Below are positions 1 to 8,257 of a DNA stretch of 37,381 bases, piece after piece; the stretch's first letter is position 1, and each line of letters opens with the position of its first letter. The notes beneath the pieces were generated by a model. That model was given only the letters and a program-made list of their open reading frames with translations, made no database searches and was not told where the DNA came from. Both the position numbers and the translations under genes were made by a program. Where the stretch lies: contig NZ_CAJXNN010000034.1 in NCBI RefSeq assembly GCF_913057115.1, positions 1-37,381 on the forward strand. Reading direction: 5' to 3'. This stretch comes from an uncultured Roseovarius sp. (GTDB lineage: Bacteria; Pseudomonadota; Alphaproteobacteria; Rhodobacterales; Rhodobacteraceae).

Positions 1-1274
1 GCGCCAAGCGCGCCGTCGATGACCCGGTGATCGACGCTCAGGGTGACGGACATGACGGTTGCAACCGTCAGTTCGCCATCCTCGCCGACAATGGGTTTCT
101 TGACGCCGGAGCCGACCGCAAGGATGCCACCATGCGGCGGGTTGATGACCGCATCAAAATTGTCGATGCCGAACATCCCGAGGTTGGAAATCGCAAAGCT
201 GCCGCCTTGGTATTCCTCGGGCGAAAGTTTGCGATCGCGGGCGCGGGTGGCAAGGTCTTTCATTTCCGCCGACAGCGCCGAGAGCGATTTCATGTCGGCG
301 TCTTTCAGAACCGGGGTGAAAAGCCCCCCTTCGATGGCCACGGCAACGGCCACATCCGAGGGCTTGAGCTTGAGCACCTTGTCCCCGGCCCAGACGGCAT
401 TGGCATCCGGTACGGCCTGAAGGGCCAGCGCGCTTGCCTTGATGATGAAGTCATTGACGCTGAGCTTCACGCCACGGCCTTCGAGCTGTTTGTTGAGCTG
501 GCTGCGGAAGGCCAGAAGCGCATCAAGCTTGATATCCCGGCGCAGGTAGAAATGCGGGATGGTCTGCTTGGCCTCGGTCAGCCGGGCCGCAATGGTCTTG
601 CGCATCCCGTCGAGTTTGACCTCTTCGTACTCGCGGTTCTGATACATGGCGGCAACGGCATCGGCGGAAGGGCCGGTTGGGGCCGTGGCTGCCGCTTGAG
701 GTGCCTGAGCGGGGGCCGCTTCGGATTTGGCAGGGGCCGCGCCTGCCTTGGCACCTTCGACATCTGCCTTCACGATCCGACCGCGTGGGCCAGAGCCCTC
801 GATCTGGTTAAGGTCGAGGCCTTTATCGGCGGCGATCCGGCGGGCCAGAGGCGAGGCGAAGATACGCTCACCATCGGCGGATTGCGGCGCTGCGGGGGCT
901 AGCGTCTCAGACGCTGCTGCACCATTGCCAGAGTTATCGCCACCCGACTTGTCCGAGGGTGCGTCATTGTTTTCCGCCTTCGGTGCGGGTTTAGCATCGT
1001 CGCCCGAGGTGTCGATGTCGTCGGCACTTTCGCCTTCTTCCAGCAAGACGGCAATGGGCGTGTTAACTTTCACGCCTTCGCTGCCTTCCTCGACGAGAAT
1101 CTTGCCAATCGTGCCTTCATCAACGGCTTCGAACTCCATGGTGGCCTTGTCGGTTTCGATTTCGGCAAGAAGGTCCCCGGAATTGACGGTATCGCCTTCC
1201 TTGACCAGCCATTTGGCCAGCGTGCCTTCCTCCATGGTGGGGGAGAGGGCGGGCATGAGAATTTCTGTGGGCAT
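1..1274 (-). CDS. pdhC: Dihydrolipoyl acetyltransferase E2 of pyruvate dehydrogenase (3' end missing)
   Basis: E2 core of the pyruvate dehydrogenase complex, moving acetyl groups from E1 to CoA in the cytoplasm. From the start at 1274 the protein has an N-terminal lipoyl domain of about 80 residues with the lipoylation motif [10 protein letters not shown], an acidic/Ala-Pro linker, a peripheral subunit-binding domain ([13 protein letters not shown], then GSGPRGRI), another Ala-Pro linker and the acetyltransferase catalytic domain. The last visible residues contain the catalytic DHRVIDG motif, so only a few tens of C-terminal residues lie outside the window. The start has GGAGA upstream and sits 14 bp after the pdhB stop, consistent with a pdhABC operon. 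Alpha-ketoglutarate or branched-chain E2 is less likely because of the adjacent PDH-type E1 genes. Confidence 0.95.
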   Translation of the reverse strand, partial: MPTEILMPALSPTMEEGTLAKWLVKEGDTVNSGDLLAEIETDKATMEFEAVDEGTIGKILVEEGSEGVKVNTPIAVLLEEGESADDIDTSGDDAKPAPKAENNDAPSDKSGGDNSGNGAAASETLAPAAPQSADGERIFASPLARRIAADKGLDLNQIEGSGPRGRIVKADVEGAKAGAAPAKSEAAPAQAPQAAATAPTGPSADAVAAMYQNREYEEVKLDGMRKTIAARLTEAKQTIPHFYLRRDIKLDALLAFRSQLNKQLEGRGVKLSVNDFIIKASALALQAVPDANAVWAGDKVLKLKPSDVAVAVAIEGGLFTPVLKDADMKSLSALSAEMKDLATRARDRKLSPEEYQGGSFAISNLGMFGIDNFDAVINPPHGGILAVGSGVKKPIVGEDGELTVATVMSVTLSVDHRVIDGALG

Positions 1275-1288
1275 CGCTCCGTCTCTCC

Positions 1289-2668
1289 TTAGCGGTAGGT
1301 CACTTTGTTCACGGCCTCAAGCACCTCGTCGGTCGAGGTGAGGGCCAGTTTTTCGAGGTTCGCGGCATAGGGCATGGGCACGTCCTTGCCGGTGCAGTTG
1401 ATCACCGGCGCATCGAGGTAATCGAAGGCGCGTTCCATCAGGGTAGCGGTGATATGATTGCCGATGGAGGCCACCGGAAACCCTTCTTCCACGGTGACGC
1501 AGCGGTTGGTTTTCATCACGCTGGCAATCACGGTGTCATAGTCGATGGGGCGCAGGGTGCGCAGGTCGATCACCTCGGCCTCGACGCCGTCTTCCGCAAG
1601 TTTCTCAGCGGCTTCGAGGGCATATGTCATGCCGATTCCGAAGCTGACGATGGTCACATCCGAGCCCTCACGCCAGATCTTGGCCTTGCCGAATGGAATG
1701 GTGAAATCATCCAGCACCGGCACTTCGAAGGACTTGCCGTAGAGAATTTCGTTTTCGAGGAAGATCACCGGGTTCGGATCGCGAATGGCCGATTTCAGTA
1801 GGCCCTTGGCATCGGCCGCTGAATAGGGCTGCACCACTTTAAGGCCGGGTACATGGGCGTACCATGCCGCATAGTCCTGACTGTGCTGCGCGCCGACGCG
1901 CGCAGCGGCACCATTGGGACCGCGGAAGACGATAGGGCTGCCCATCTGACCGCCGGACATATAAAGCGTTTTGGCTGCGGAGTTGATGATCTGGTCAATT
2001 GCCTGCATGGCGAAATTCCATGTCATGAACTCGACAATCGGGCGCAAGCCGCCCCATGACGCGCCGACGCCGATCCCGGCAAAGCCGTGTTCCGTGATGG
2101 GCGTGTCGATCACGCGTTTGCCACCAAACTCGTCAAGCAGGCCTTGGGTGATCTTGTAGGCGCCTTGGTATTCGGCCACTTCCTCGCCCATGACGAAAAC
2201 AGTTTCGTCGTTGCGCATCTCTTCGGCCATCGCCGTATTGATCGCTTCGCGCACGGTCATTGTTTTCATCTCGGTCCCGTCGGGCCAATCGGGGCTGGTA
2301 TCAGGTTTGGGGATGTCCGGGGCGTCGTCACTCTTGGCTTTGGCTGGCGCGCTTTCCTCTTTGGCTTCCGAGGATGGTTCAGGTTCGGCTGGGGAAGAGG
2401 CGCTTTCGATGTCGTCGGCGCTTTCGCCTTCTTCCAACAGAACGGCAATTGGTGTGTTCACCTTTACGCCTTCGCTGCCTTCTTCAACCAGGATCTTGCC
2501 GATGGTGCCTTCGTCGACGGCTTCGAACTCCATCGTGGCCTTGTCGGTTTCGATCTCGGCGAGAATGTCACCGCTGGACACCTCGTCGCCTTCCTTCACA
2601 AGCCATTTGGCAAGAGTGCCTTCTTCCATTGTCGGGGAGAGGGCGGGCATAAGAATTTCAGTTGCCAT
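1289..2668 (-). CDS. pdhB: Pyruvate dehydrogenase E1 beta subunit with N-terminal lipoyl domain
   Basis: Beta subunit of the heterotetrameric, thiamine-dependent E1 that decarboxylates pyruvate. Residues 1-80 form a complete lipoyl domain ([10 protein letters not shown] motif), residues about 85-130 an acidic Ala/Pro linker, and the rest is the normal E1-beta fold, beginning near [15 protein letters not shown] and containing [10 protein letters not shown] and [17 protein letters not shown]. At 459 residues it is longer than a plain E1-beta (about 325-340), and the lipoyl domain accounts for the difference. This fusion is known from alphaproteobacteria. The lipoyl domain is almost the same as the one at the start of the adjacent E2. 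It lies 12 bp after pdhA and 14 bp before pdhC. Confidence 0.96.
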   Translation of the reverse strand: MATEILMPALSPTMEEGTLAKWLVKEGDEVSSGDILAEIETDKATMEFEAVDEGTIGKILVEEGSEGVKVNTPIAVLLEEGESADDIESASSPAEPEPSSEAKEESAPAKAKSDDAPDIPKPDTSPDWPDGTEMKTMTVREAINTAMAEEMRNDETVFVMGEEVAEYQGAYKITQGLLDEFGGKRVIDTPITEHGFAGIGVGASWGGLRPIVEFMTWNFAMQAIDQIINSAAKTLYMSGGQMGSPIVFRGPNGAAARVGAQHSQDYAAWYAHVPGLKVVQPYSAADAKGLLKSAIRDPNPVIFLENEILYGKSFEVPVLDDFTIPFGKAKIWREGSDVTIVSFGIGMTYALEAAEKLAEDGVEAEVIDLRTLRPIDYDTVIASVMKTNRCVTVEEGFPVASIGNHITATLMERAFDYLDAPVINCTGKDVPMPYAANLEKLALTSTDEVLEAVNKVTYR

Positions 2669-2680
2669 TTTGATCTCTCC

Positions 2681-3691
2681 TCAAGCGTTCTGCGGGGCAA
2701 CATCGGTATAGATGTCTGTCCAAAGTTCTTCGACGGCGGGTTCAGGGCTGTCCTTGGAGAATTCGGCAGCGTCATTGACGACGCCCTTGATCTCCTTGTC
2801 GATGGCCTTGAGGTCTTCTTCGGTGGCGTGCTTGCCCGAAAGCAGAAGGTCGCGGACATGTTCGATGGCGTCTTTTTCCTCGCGCATCTTTTGCACTTCC
2901 TCGCGCGTCCGGTATTTCGCCGGGTCCGACATGGAGTGACCGCGGTAGCGATAGGTCTTGATTTCAAGGATGTAGGGGCCTTTGCCGTCGCGACAGTGGG
3001 CCACCGCCTTCTCGCCGGCTTCCTTGACGGCAAGGACATCCATGCCATCCACCGCTTCACCGGGGATGCCAAAGGCTTCGCCGCGGGTGTAGATGTCGGG
3101 GGTGGAGGTGGAGCGTTTTTGCGAGGTGCCCATGGCATATTGGTTGTTCTCGATAACAAACACCACCGGCAGGTCCCACAGGGCGGCCATGTTGAAGGTC
3201 TCGTAGACCTGGCCCTGGTTGGCGGCGCCGTCACCGAAGTAGGTAAAAGTTACGCGGTTGTTCTCTAAGTATTTGTCGGCAAAGGCCAATCCGGCACCGA
3301 GCGGTACGTTAGCACCAACGATACCATGACCGCCGTAAAAGTCTTTCTCGGTCGAGAACATATGCATCGACCCGCCTTTACCTTTGGAGTAGCCGCCTTC
3401 GCGGCCGGTGAGTTCGGCCATCACGCCCTTGGGGTCCATTCCGCAGGCCAACATGTGGCCATGGTCCCTATATGTTGTGATCCGCTTGTCGCCCTCCTCA
3501 GCTGCTGCCTCCAATCCGACGACAACGGCTTCTTGTCCGATGTAGAGGTGGCAGAACCCACCGATCAAACCCATGCCGTAGAGCTGCCCCGCCTTTTCTT
3601 CGAATCGGCGGATCAACAACATGTCGCGATAGTATGACTTTAATTCATCAGCAGAAACATTTGGTTTCTTTGTACTTTTCCGGGTGGCCAT
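2681..3691 (-). CDS. pdhA: Pyruvate dehydrogenase E1 alpha subunit
   Basis: Alpha subunit of E1, carrying the thiamine diphosphate site. The TPP/metal motif starts at GDGA (153-156) and closes with ENN (181-183). The regulatory loop motif RYRGHSMSDP is present. At 336 residues it is normal for alphaproteobacterial PdhA. The N-terminus is Lys/Thr-rich and unstructured in appearance. First gene of a minus-strand pdhABC operon, with a purine-rich Shine-Dalgarno region (GGAGGAGGCG) just upstream and a palindrome about 25 bp upstream of the start that could control the whole operon. Alternative 2-oxoacid E1 alpha subunits are unlikely given the downstream E2. Confidence 0.97.
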   Translation of the reverse strand: MATRKSTKKPNVSADELKSYYRDMLLIRRFEEKAGQLYGMGLIGGFCHLYIGQEAVVVGLEAAAEEGDKRITTYRDHGHMLACGMDPKGVMAELTGREGGYSKGKGGSMHMFSTEKDFYGGHGIVGANVPLGAGLAFADKYLENNRVTFTYFGDGAANQGQVYETFNMAALWDLPVVFVIENNQYAMGTSQKRSTSTPDIYTRGEAFGIPGEAVDGMDVLAVKEAGEKAVAHCRDGKGPYILEIKTYRYRGHSMSDPAKYRTREEVQKMREEKDAIEHVRDLLLSGKHATEEDLKAIDKEIKGVVNDAAEFSKDSPEPAVEELWTDIYTDVAPQNA

Positions 3692-3715
3692 ATGTGGCGC
3701 CTCCTCCGCTGCATA

Positions 3716-3737
3716 AATAGTTTAGCGTTAAACTATT
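3716..3737. promoter_or_regulatory. 22-bp operator-like palindrome upstream of pdhA
   Basis: Arms AATAGTTTA and TAAACTATT face each other around GCGT, giving 10 matched pairs in each 11-bp half. The site is 25 bp before the pdhA start in an AT-rich patch within GC-rich DNA, where the pdh promoter or 5' leader should be. Seen: the symmetry and position. Inferred: a dimeric repressor or activator site. The regulator is not identifiable from this window. Confidence 0.5.
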
Positions 3738-3803
3738 AATTACACCATTCGCGGAGCAATTTCGAGAGACAATTTCACGAGCCGCCGAAATGCTGTGTTC
3801 AGA

Positions 3804-3883
3804 TCGTACGAGTCGTACGATTTACCTCCGAGTTTCGTACGAAAATCGGGGGGTGTGACAGGGGCGTCGTACGAGTCGTACGA
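3804..3883. repeat. GTACGA repeat cluster, copy 1
   Basis: Two identical 17-mers, TCGTACGAGTCGTACGA, at 3804-3820 and 3867-3883, with a third unit TTTCGTACGAAAA at 3833-3845 between them. The 17-mer is palindromic except for its central base. The cluster begins a few bases downstream of the soxT stop codon (minus strand). A second cluster of the same design lies just after murI at 36897-36982. One frame reads as SYESYD/SYESYE peptides, but this is a by-product of the repeat. Function unknown. Confidence 0.85.
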
Positions 3884-3889
3884 AAAATC

Positions 3890-4948
3890 CTATTCAGCGG
3901 GCTGGAAGCCTTCGATCAACTGGCGCAATCCGAAAGCCGCACCGGCGATGATCGAAAGCATGGTAACGGGCGCGGAGTAGCTGAGCACGGAAAAGGCGGA
4001 GATGCCCTGACCGACGGTACACCCCATGGCGAGGACAGCACCGGCCCCCATCAGAACCGCACCGATGATCTGACGGCGCAACTCGCGCGGGTCTTCGCAG
4101 GCCTCCCAGCGAAAGTGGCCCTTGATCAACGACCCGGCGAAGGCGCCAAGCGCCACGCCAACGACAGACCCCACCGCGAAGGACGGTGCGCTTGCCGAGG
4201 CGCGCATGGTATAGAGCAGGGTTTCTCCCACGGGGGCGGAGAAGCTATGCGAGACAACCGGCATTGCGGCGAAACCTTGGGTGGCGACCATGTAGCTGCC
4301 GGCCCACCCGGCGGTGATGGCAAGGCCCACGACGACCGCCCAAAAGACCGAGCTTGGTTTTTCCAACAACGGGCGCGAGGTGAGTGCGGCCACGCAGATC
4401 AGCAACCCTATGAAGATGCCAAGGGTGGCCAAGGGCAGATTGGTATTGGCCGAAATCAGATGCACGATACCGGGGGGCAGGTCGGTTGTGACGTCTTCTT
4501 GGGGAAAGACCCAGTTGCGCAGATAGGAAAACGGCCCATGCAGCATGGCATAGGCCGAGACCCCCATCACCACGACGATCACGAAGGCACGGATATCGCC
4601 GCCGCCCAACCGCGCGATGCAGCCATAGCCACAGTTGCCCGCCAAGGCCATGCCATAGCCGAACATCAATCCGCCGATAATAGAGGCAAGCGGCATCCAG
4701 CGGATCGACAGGTAAAAGGATTGTTCTGGTGCGAAGTGTCCGGTGGACGTCAGGGCATAGACCCCGATCACGGCCACCCCGATGGCCAGAAACCACATCC
4801 GCATCCTGACCCACGAGGCGCCATAAAGCGCGTCTTCAATGGCGCCCATGGTGCAAAACCGCCCAATCCGCGCGGCGAGACCCAGAAACAGGCCCGAGGC
4901 CAGCCCGATCAGGGCCACCAAGAAATTATCGTCGATGAAATCGTACAT
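3890..4948 (-). CDS. soxT: SoxT, YeeE/YedE-family sulfur-compound transporter
   Basis: Polytopic inner-membrane protein of 352 residues in the YeeE/YedE family, whose TsuA members import thiosulfate. Several hydrophobic helices are evident. Conserved cysteines are C32 (RFCTMG), C106 and C110 (GNCGYGC) and C310 (MGCTVGQG), matching the cysteine-relay motifs of the family. I chose the ATG at 4948, which has GGAGG about 8 bases upstream, over a GTG 15 bp earlier. It follows soxR by 38 bp on the same strand, as in soxTRS clusters of other alphaproteobacteria. Its likely job is to bring a sulfur compound into the cytoplasm, perhaps for sensing by SoxR. The exact substrate is inferred. Confidence 0.88.
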   Translation of the reverse strand: MYDFIDDNFLVALIGLASGLFLGLAARIGRFCTMGAIEDALYGASWVRMRMWFLAIGVAVIGVYALTSTGHFAPEQSFYLSIRWMPLASIIGGLMFGYGMALAGNCGYGCIARLGGGDIRAFVIVVVMGVSAYAMLHGPFSYLRNWVFPQEDVTTDLPPGIVHLISANTNLPLATLGIFIGLLICVAALTSRPLLEKPSSVFWAVVVGLAITAGWAGSYMVATQGFAAMPVVSHSFSAPVGETLLYTMRASASAPSFAVGSVVGVALGAFAGSLIKGHFRWEACEDPRELRRQIIGAVLMGAGAVLAMGCTVGQGISAFSVLSYSAPVTMLSIIAGAAFGLRQLIEGFQPAE

Positions 4949-4986
4949 ATGTGCTCCCTCCACTCCGGGCGAAGGGGCGCGATTCC

Positions 4987-5334
4987 TTATGTCGCCTCGG
5001 AGTCCTCGGCGCAGAATAGCTCATAAACAAGTTCGAGTACACGTCGCGGCTTGTCATCGGCGAGGCGGTAATAGATCGCTTTGCCGTCGCGCCGCGGGAT
5101 GACCAAACCTTCGAGGCGGAGGCGGGAAAGCTGTTGGGAAACAGCGGCTTGTCGAGCCGAGAGCAAGTCCTCGAGTTCGGTCACCGATTTCTCGCCCGAG
5201 ACGAGGTGACACAGGATCATCAGGCGGCCTTCATGACTGATCGCCTTGAGGAAATTGGACGCGTTGGTGGCGTTGGTCACCATGCGGTCCATCTCATCCT
5301 CGGACAGTGAATCGTCAAAAACGGGAAGTCCCAT
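4987..5334 (-). CDS. soxR: SoxR, ArsR-family sulfur-responsive repressor
   Basis: Winged helix-turn-helix repressor of 115 residues. The recognition region SARQAAVSQQLSRLRLEGLV (59-78) and wing RRDGKAIYYRL are typical of ArsR/SmtB proteins. C42 (MILCHL) and C108 (ELFCAED) are the only cysteines. Their 66-residue spacing equals, from memory, that of the persulfide-sensing pairs in SqrR (C41/C107) and SoxR (C50/C116), where sulfane sulfur bridges the two cysteines and releases DNA. The metal-binding ELCVC motif of ArsR is absent. It lies between soxS and soxT and probably represses both divergent arms of the sox locus. Confidence 0.93.
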   Translation of the reverse strand: MGLPVFDDSLSEDEMDRMVTNATNASNFLKAISHEGRLMILCHLVSGEKSVTELEDLLSARQAAVSQQLSRLRLEGLVIPRRDGKAIYYRLADDKPRRVLELVYELFCAEDSEAT

Positions 5335-5372
5335 GGTCCCATGCCTTGTTTTGTTATGGCCTGCGCGGGCCT

Positions 5373-5753
5373 TTAATTGGTTTTTGCGCGATCTTCAAAG
5401 TCTGTGTTGTCTTCCAGCATCATCGTCAGCAGACCCCAGAAAAAATCTTCGCCCGGATAGCCTTCGATCCGGGCCAGTTCCTGACCTTCGTCGACCAAGA
5501 TGAAGGTCGGTGTGAAATTGACACGGCGGTCGAATTCCATGCCTTCGGGTGCCCCATCGGCGATATCGACGACACGCAGTGGTGCATAGACCCCTTCGGC
5601 GGTCTTGGGATAGATCGGGCCAAGGTTTTCTTTCCATTCGATGCAATAATGGCACCCTTTAGCCTCGACCATGACGAGTTCGGTCGCTTGCGCCACTGGG
5701 GTAAGCGAGAGCCAGAGAGCTGGCGCGAGTAACGAGAGTGCCCTTGACAGCAT
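5373..5753 (-). CDS. soxS: SoxS, periplasmic thioredoxin-like protein
   Basis: Small thioredoxin-fold protein of 126 residues with a signal peptide (MLSRALSLLAPALWLSLTPV, cleavage probably after AQA) and a CxxC active site at C34-H-Y-C37. The cis-proline segment is FTPTFIL. In Paracoccus SoxS reductively reactivates SoxYZ in the periplasm. The frame is open much further upstream, but that part is antisense to soxV; the ATG at 5753 gives a clean signal peptide and has AGGTGTGGA before it. First gene of the leftward soxSRT group, transcribed from the divergent promoter shared with soxV. Confidence 0.92.
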   Translation of the reverse strand: MLSRALSLLAPALWLSLTPVAQATELVMVEAKGCHYCIEWKENLGPIYPKTAEGVYAPLRVVDIADGAPEGMEFDRRVNFTPTFILVDEGQELARIEGYPGEDFFWGLLTMMLEDNTDFEDRAKTN

Positions 5754-5764
5754 TCCACACCTGA

Positions 5765-5813
5765 TTGACGTTGACTTAACCCACAACATAATTTGAATAT
5801 GTAGATAAGACAA
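5765..5813. promoter_or_regulatory. Divergent soxS/soxV promoters with central palindrome
   Basis: Leftward candidate: TTGTCT (5813-5808), 17-bp spacer, TATGTT (5790-5785). Rightward candidate: TTGACT (5771-5776), 18-bp spacer, GAATAT (5795-5800). A palindrome with arms ACATA and TATGT occupies 5786-5802 and overlaps both -10 regions, so one bound repressor could close both promoters. It does not match the ATTC-N8-GAAT pattern found elsewhere in this locus. Promoters were assigned by eye. Confidence 0.55.
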
Positions 5814-5825
5814 GGAATCTAGGCG

Positions 5826-6563
5826 ATGATGGATATTTCCTTTGCCGGGGCGGCGCTTGCCGGGCTTTTGGCCTTCTTCACCCCGTGTATCCTGCCGATG
5901 GTTCCTTTCTACCTCAGTTACATGGCCGGGCTTTCGATGTCGGAGCTGCGCGAGGAGGGCGAGATTGCCCCGGGTGCGCAACGGCGATTGATCTTGTCCT
6001 CTGTCGCTTTTGCCTTGGGCGTGACGAGCATCTTCACGCTGATGGGCATGGGTGCCACGGCCGTGGGGCAGGCGTTCAGCCAGTGGTTTGATGTTTTGCG
6101 CTATGTGGCGGCCGGTTTGATCTTTGTCTTCGGGCTGCATTTTCTGGGCGTGATCCGCATCGGGATTTTGTATCGTGAGGCCAAGATCGACGCCAAGACC
6201 GACCCCAAGAGCTTTGTCGGGGCTTATATCATGGGGCTGGCCTTTGCCTTTGGCTGGAGCGCCTGTGTGGGGCCGGTTCTGGCGACCATCCTGATGATGG
6301 CCAGCGGCATGGGCGAGGTTTGGCGGGGAGGACTTTTACTTTTGGTGTTCGGCCTTGGGATGACAGCGCCTTTCGTCGTTGCGGCGATGTTCGCCAAGCC
6401 GTTCCTGGGCTGGCTACAGCGTAACCGGAAGTATCAACCTTATGTGGAAAAGGCCTTGGGTGTTATGCTGGTCGTGTTCGCGCTGTTGATCGCGACGGGC
6501 ACGATCAACGAGATTGCCAATTGGATGATAGAGACCTTCCCGGTGTTTTCGCAACTGGGATGA
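5826..6563 (+). CDS. soxV: SoxV, CcdA/DsbD-type membrane thiol transporter
   Basis: Inner-membrane protein of 245 residues with six predicted hydrophobic helices, belonging to the CcdA family. It carries electrons from cytoplasmic thioredoxin to the periplasm. The redox pair is C21 in FFTPCILPMVP and C147 in GWSACVGP, the two family signatures. Start ATG at 5826; a second ATG follows immediately and cannot be excluded. First gene of the rightward sox arm, 23 bp before soxW, its periplasmic partner. Confidence 0.95.
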   Translation: MMDISFAGAALAGLLAFFTPCILPMVPFYLSYMAGLSMSELREEGEIAPGAQRRLILSSVAFALGVTSIFTLMGMGATAVGQAFSQWFDVLRYVAAGLIFVFGLHFLGVIRIGILYREAKIDAKTDPKSFVGAYIMGLAFAFGWSACVGPVLATILMMASGMGEVWRGGLLLLVFGLGMTAPFVVAAMFAKPFLGWLQRNRKYQPYVEKALGVMLVVFALLIATGTINEIANWMIETFPVFSQLG

Positions 6564-6586
6564 CAGCCTTAGAGGGAGGAGAGGCG

Positions 6587-7168
6587 ATGACACGTATTTT
6601 CGCGATTTTACTGGCGGTGGTTGGCTTGAGTGCCCCCGTGGCGGCGGCCAATATCGGGGATGACGGGCTGCACAAGGCGGCTTGGATGCGCGACACCTTT
6701 CTGGATATGGCCGAAGATCTGGAAGAGGCCAATGCCGAGGGCAAGCGCCTTGTGCTGATGGTGGAGCAGCGGGGCTGCATTTACTGCAAGAAAATGCATG
6801 AGGAGGTTTACCCCGATGAGGCGATTTCCAGCTACATCGACGAGAATTTCTTTGTCGTGCAACTGAATCTTCACGGATCGCGTGAGATGGTCGATTTTGA
6901 CGGCGATGTGCGGTCGGAACGCGAAATGCTGCGCAAGTGGGGGATTCTTTTTACACCGACGGTGATTTTCCTGCCCGAAGAGGTTGAGGACGGCAAAACC
7001 GCGCCGCAGGCGGCGGTGGCCACGATGCCGGGGGCGTTCCAGAAGGGAACCACTTTGGACATGTACACTTGGGTGAACGAAAAGCGCTATGCCATGGATT
7101 CAGAGGAGGATTTTCAAAGGTATCACGCGCGCCGCATTCAGGAGCGTGCGGCGGCGAAAGAAGACTAA
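6587..7168 (+). CDS. soxW: SoxW, periplasmic thioredoxin
   Basis: Thioredoxin-fold protein of 193 residues with an N-terminal signal peptide (MTRIFAILLAVVGLSAPVAA) and a CxxC site at C64-I-Y-C67, followed by KKMHEEVYPDE as in SoxW/YyaL-like thioredoxins. The cis-proline is P124 in FTPTVIF. The frame is open upstream into soxV, but the ATG at 6587 is preceded by a strong AGGGAGGAGAGG and gives the signal peptide. It is the expected electron acceptor from SoxV. Confidence 0.93.
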   Translation: MTRIFAILLAVVGLSAPVAAANIGDDGLHKAAWMRDTFLDMAEDLEEANAEGKRLVLMVEQRGCIYCKKMHEEVYPDEAISSYIDENFFVVQLNLHGSREMVDFDGDVRSEREMLRKWGILFTPTVIFLPEEVEDGKTAPQAAVATMPGAFQKGTTLDMYTWVNEKRYAMDSEEDFQRYHARRIQERAAAKED

Positions 7169-7191
7169 AGCTACCGTGCAGTTGCGGCAAT

Positions 7192-7209
7192 AATTCACAA
7201 AGCTGAATT
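7192..7209. promoter_or_regulatory. SoxR-type operator upstream of soxX
   Basis: A perfect palindrome, AATTCA-N6-TGAATT, which contains ATTC-N8-GAAT, the pattern I recall for the related sensor SqrR. It sits in the 122-bp soxW-soxX gap, the region bound by SoxR in Paracoccus. A -10-like TATACA follows at 7244-7249, without a good -35 at normal spacing. Site seen directly; the SoxR assignment is inference from family knowledge. Confidence 0.65.
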
Positions 7210-7290
7210 TGTTGTTGCATCCTGCGGGGGCGGTGGCCTACTGTATACATAGCTAGCCGAATACAAGGCATGATAGTCATGGGAGGAAAC

Positions 7291-7773
7291 ATGAAGCTTT
7301 CGACAACAATTTTGGCGGCGGCGGTCCTGACCGCCGGGGCGGCGCAGGCCGGTCCGGTTGCGCCGGGCGACGTCCAGTATGGCGAATACGGTGAAGTGAC
7401 CGAGTCGCTGACCGGTGTTCCGGGTGATCCGGAAAACGGTGCCAACGTCATGAAGAACAAGGGCATTGGCAACTGTATCGCCTGTCACCAGGTGACCGCA
7501 TTGAACGATGCGCCGTTCCACGGTGAAATCGGGCCGCCCCTTGATGGCGTGGCTGATCGCTGGGGCGAGGCCGAGTTGCGTGGAATTCTGGCGGACGCCA
7601 AAAAGACGTTCCCGGACTCCATGATGCCGTCTTACTACAAAGTTGAAGGCTTTGTTCGCCCGGGTAATGCCTACACGGGCAAAGCCGCTGAGGGTGAGCT
7701 GGATCCGCTTCTGACGGCCCAGCAGATCGAAGATGTTGTCGCCTTCCTGTCGACGCTGAAATACGAAGACTGA
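7291..7773 (+). CDS. soxX: SoxX, c-type cytochrome subunit of SoxXA
   Basis: Periplasmic monoheme cytochrome c of 160 residues. Signal peptide MKLSTTILAAAVLTAGAAQA with cleavage before GPVAPGDV. The heme site is C62-I-A-C-H66 and a methionine in the DSMMPSYY segment (111 or 112) is the likely second axial ligand. SoxXA oxidatively attaches thiosulfate to the SoxY cysteine. The ATG at 7291 has GGGAGGAAAC directly before it, so it is preferred over an in-frame start 21 bp upstream. First gene of soxXYZAB. Confidence 0.96.
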   Translation: MKLSTTILAAAVLTAGAAQAGPVAPGDVQYGEYGEVTESLTGVPGDPENGANVMKNKGIGNCIACHQVTALNDAPFHGEIGPPLDGVADRWGEAELRGILADAKKTFPDSMMPSYYKVEGFVRPGNAYTGKAAEGELDPLLTAQQIEDVVAFLSTLKYED

Positions 7774-7814
7774 CGCGGATCGGGCGGGACAAGAGTTTGA
7801 CCAAGGAGATGAAA

Positions 7815-8234
7815 ATGGACTTCACACGACGTGAAACGCTGGCGATCGGCGCTGCCGCCGCTGCGGTAACCGCGCTGCCGATGCCCGCGATGGCATCGCT
7901 GACTGACGACGCGATTGCGGAATTCACCGGCGGGGCCGATGTGGCCGATGGCGGTGTTGACCTCGACGCGCCGGAAATCGCCGAGAACGGCAACACCGTG
8001 CCGATCGAAGTGAGCGCCGAGGGTGCCACCGCGATCATGGTGCTGGCCGCTGGCAACCCGACCCCGGGTGTCGCGACCTTCAACTTTGGCCCCGGTGCTG
8101 GCGCGCAACGTGCCAAGACCCGTATCCGTCTTGCCGGTACGCAAGACGTTGTTGCGGTGGCCAAGATGGCGGACGGCAGCTTTGCCAAAACCCAGAAGAC
8201 CGTGAAGGTCACCATCGGCGGCTGCGGCGGCTAA
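7815..8234 (+). CDS. soxY: SoxY, sulfur-carrier subunit
   Basis: Substrate-carrying subunit of SoxYZ, 139 residues. It has a Tat-type signal (MDFTRRETLAIG with R5-R6) and ends in GGCGG; the penultimate-motif cysteine C137 is the residue to which sulfur intermediates are covalently bound. Export by Tat allows SoxZ, which has no signal, to be carried along as a complex. Start chosen at 7815, preceded by AAGGAGATGAAA, rather than an in-frame start 18 bp earlier. Lies 41 bp after soxX and 23 bp before soxZ. Confidence 0.97.
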   Translation: MDFTRRETLAIGAAAAAVTALPMPAMASLTDDAIAEFTGGADVADGGVDLDAPEIAENGNTVPIEVSAEGATAIMVLAAGNPTPGVATFNFGPGAGAQRAKTRIRLAGTQDVVAVAKMADGSFAKTQKTVKVTIGGCGG

Positions 8235-8257
8235 GCGAGCGAGAAGGAGAAAACACA

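Noticed and set aside
3795..3980. Small open frame with SYESYD/SYESYE peptide repeats
   Set aside because: The peptide repeats come from the GTACGA DNA repeats; no ribosome site, and the frame runs into soxT antisense.
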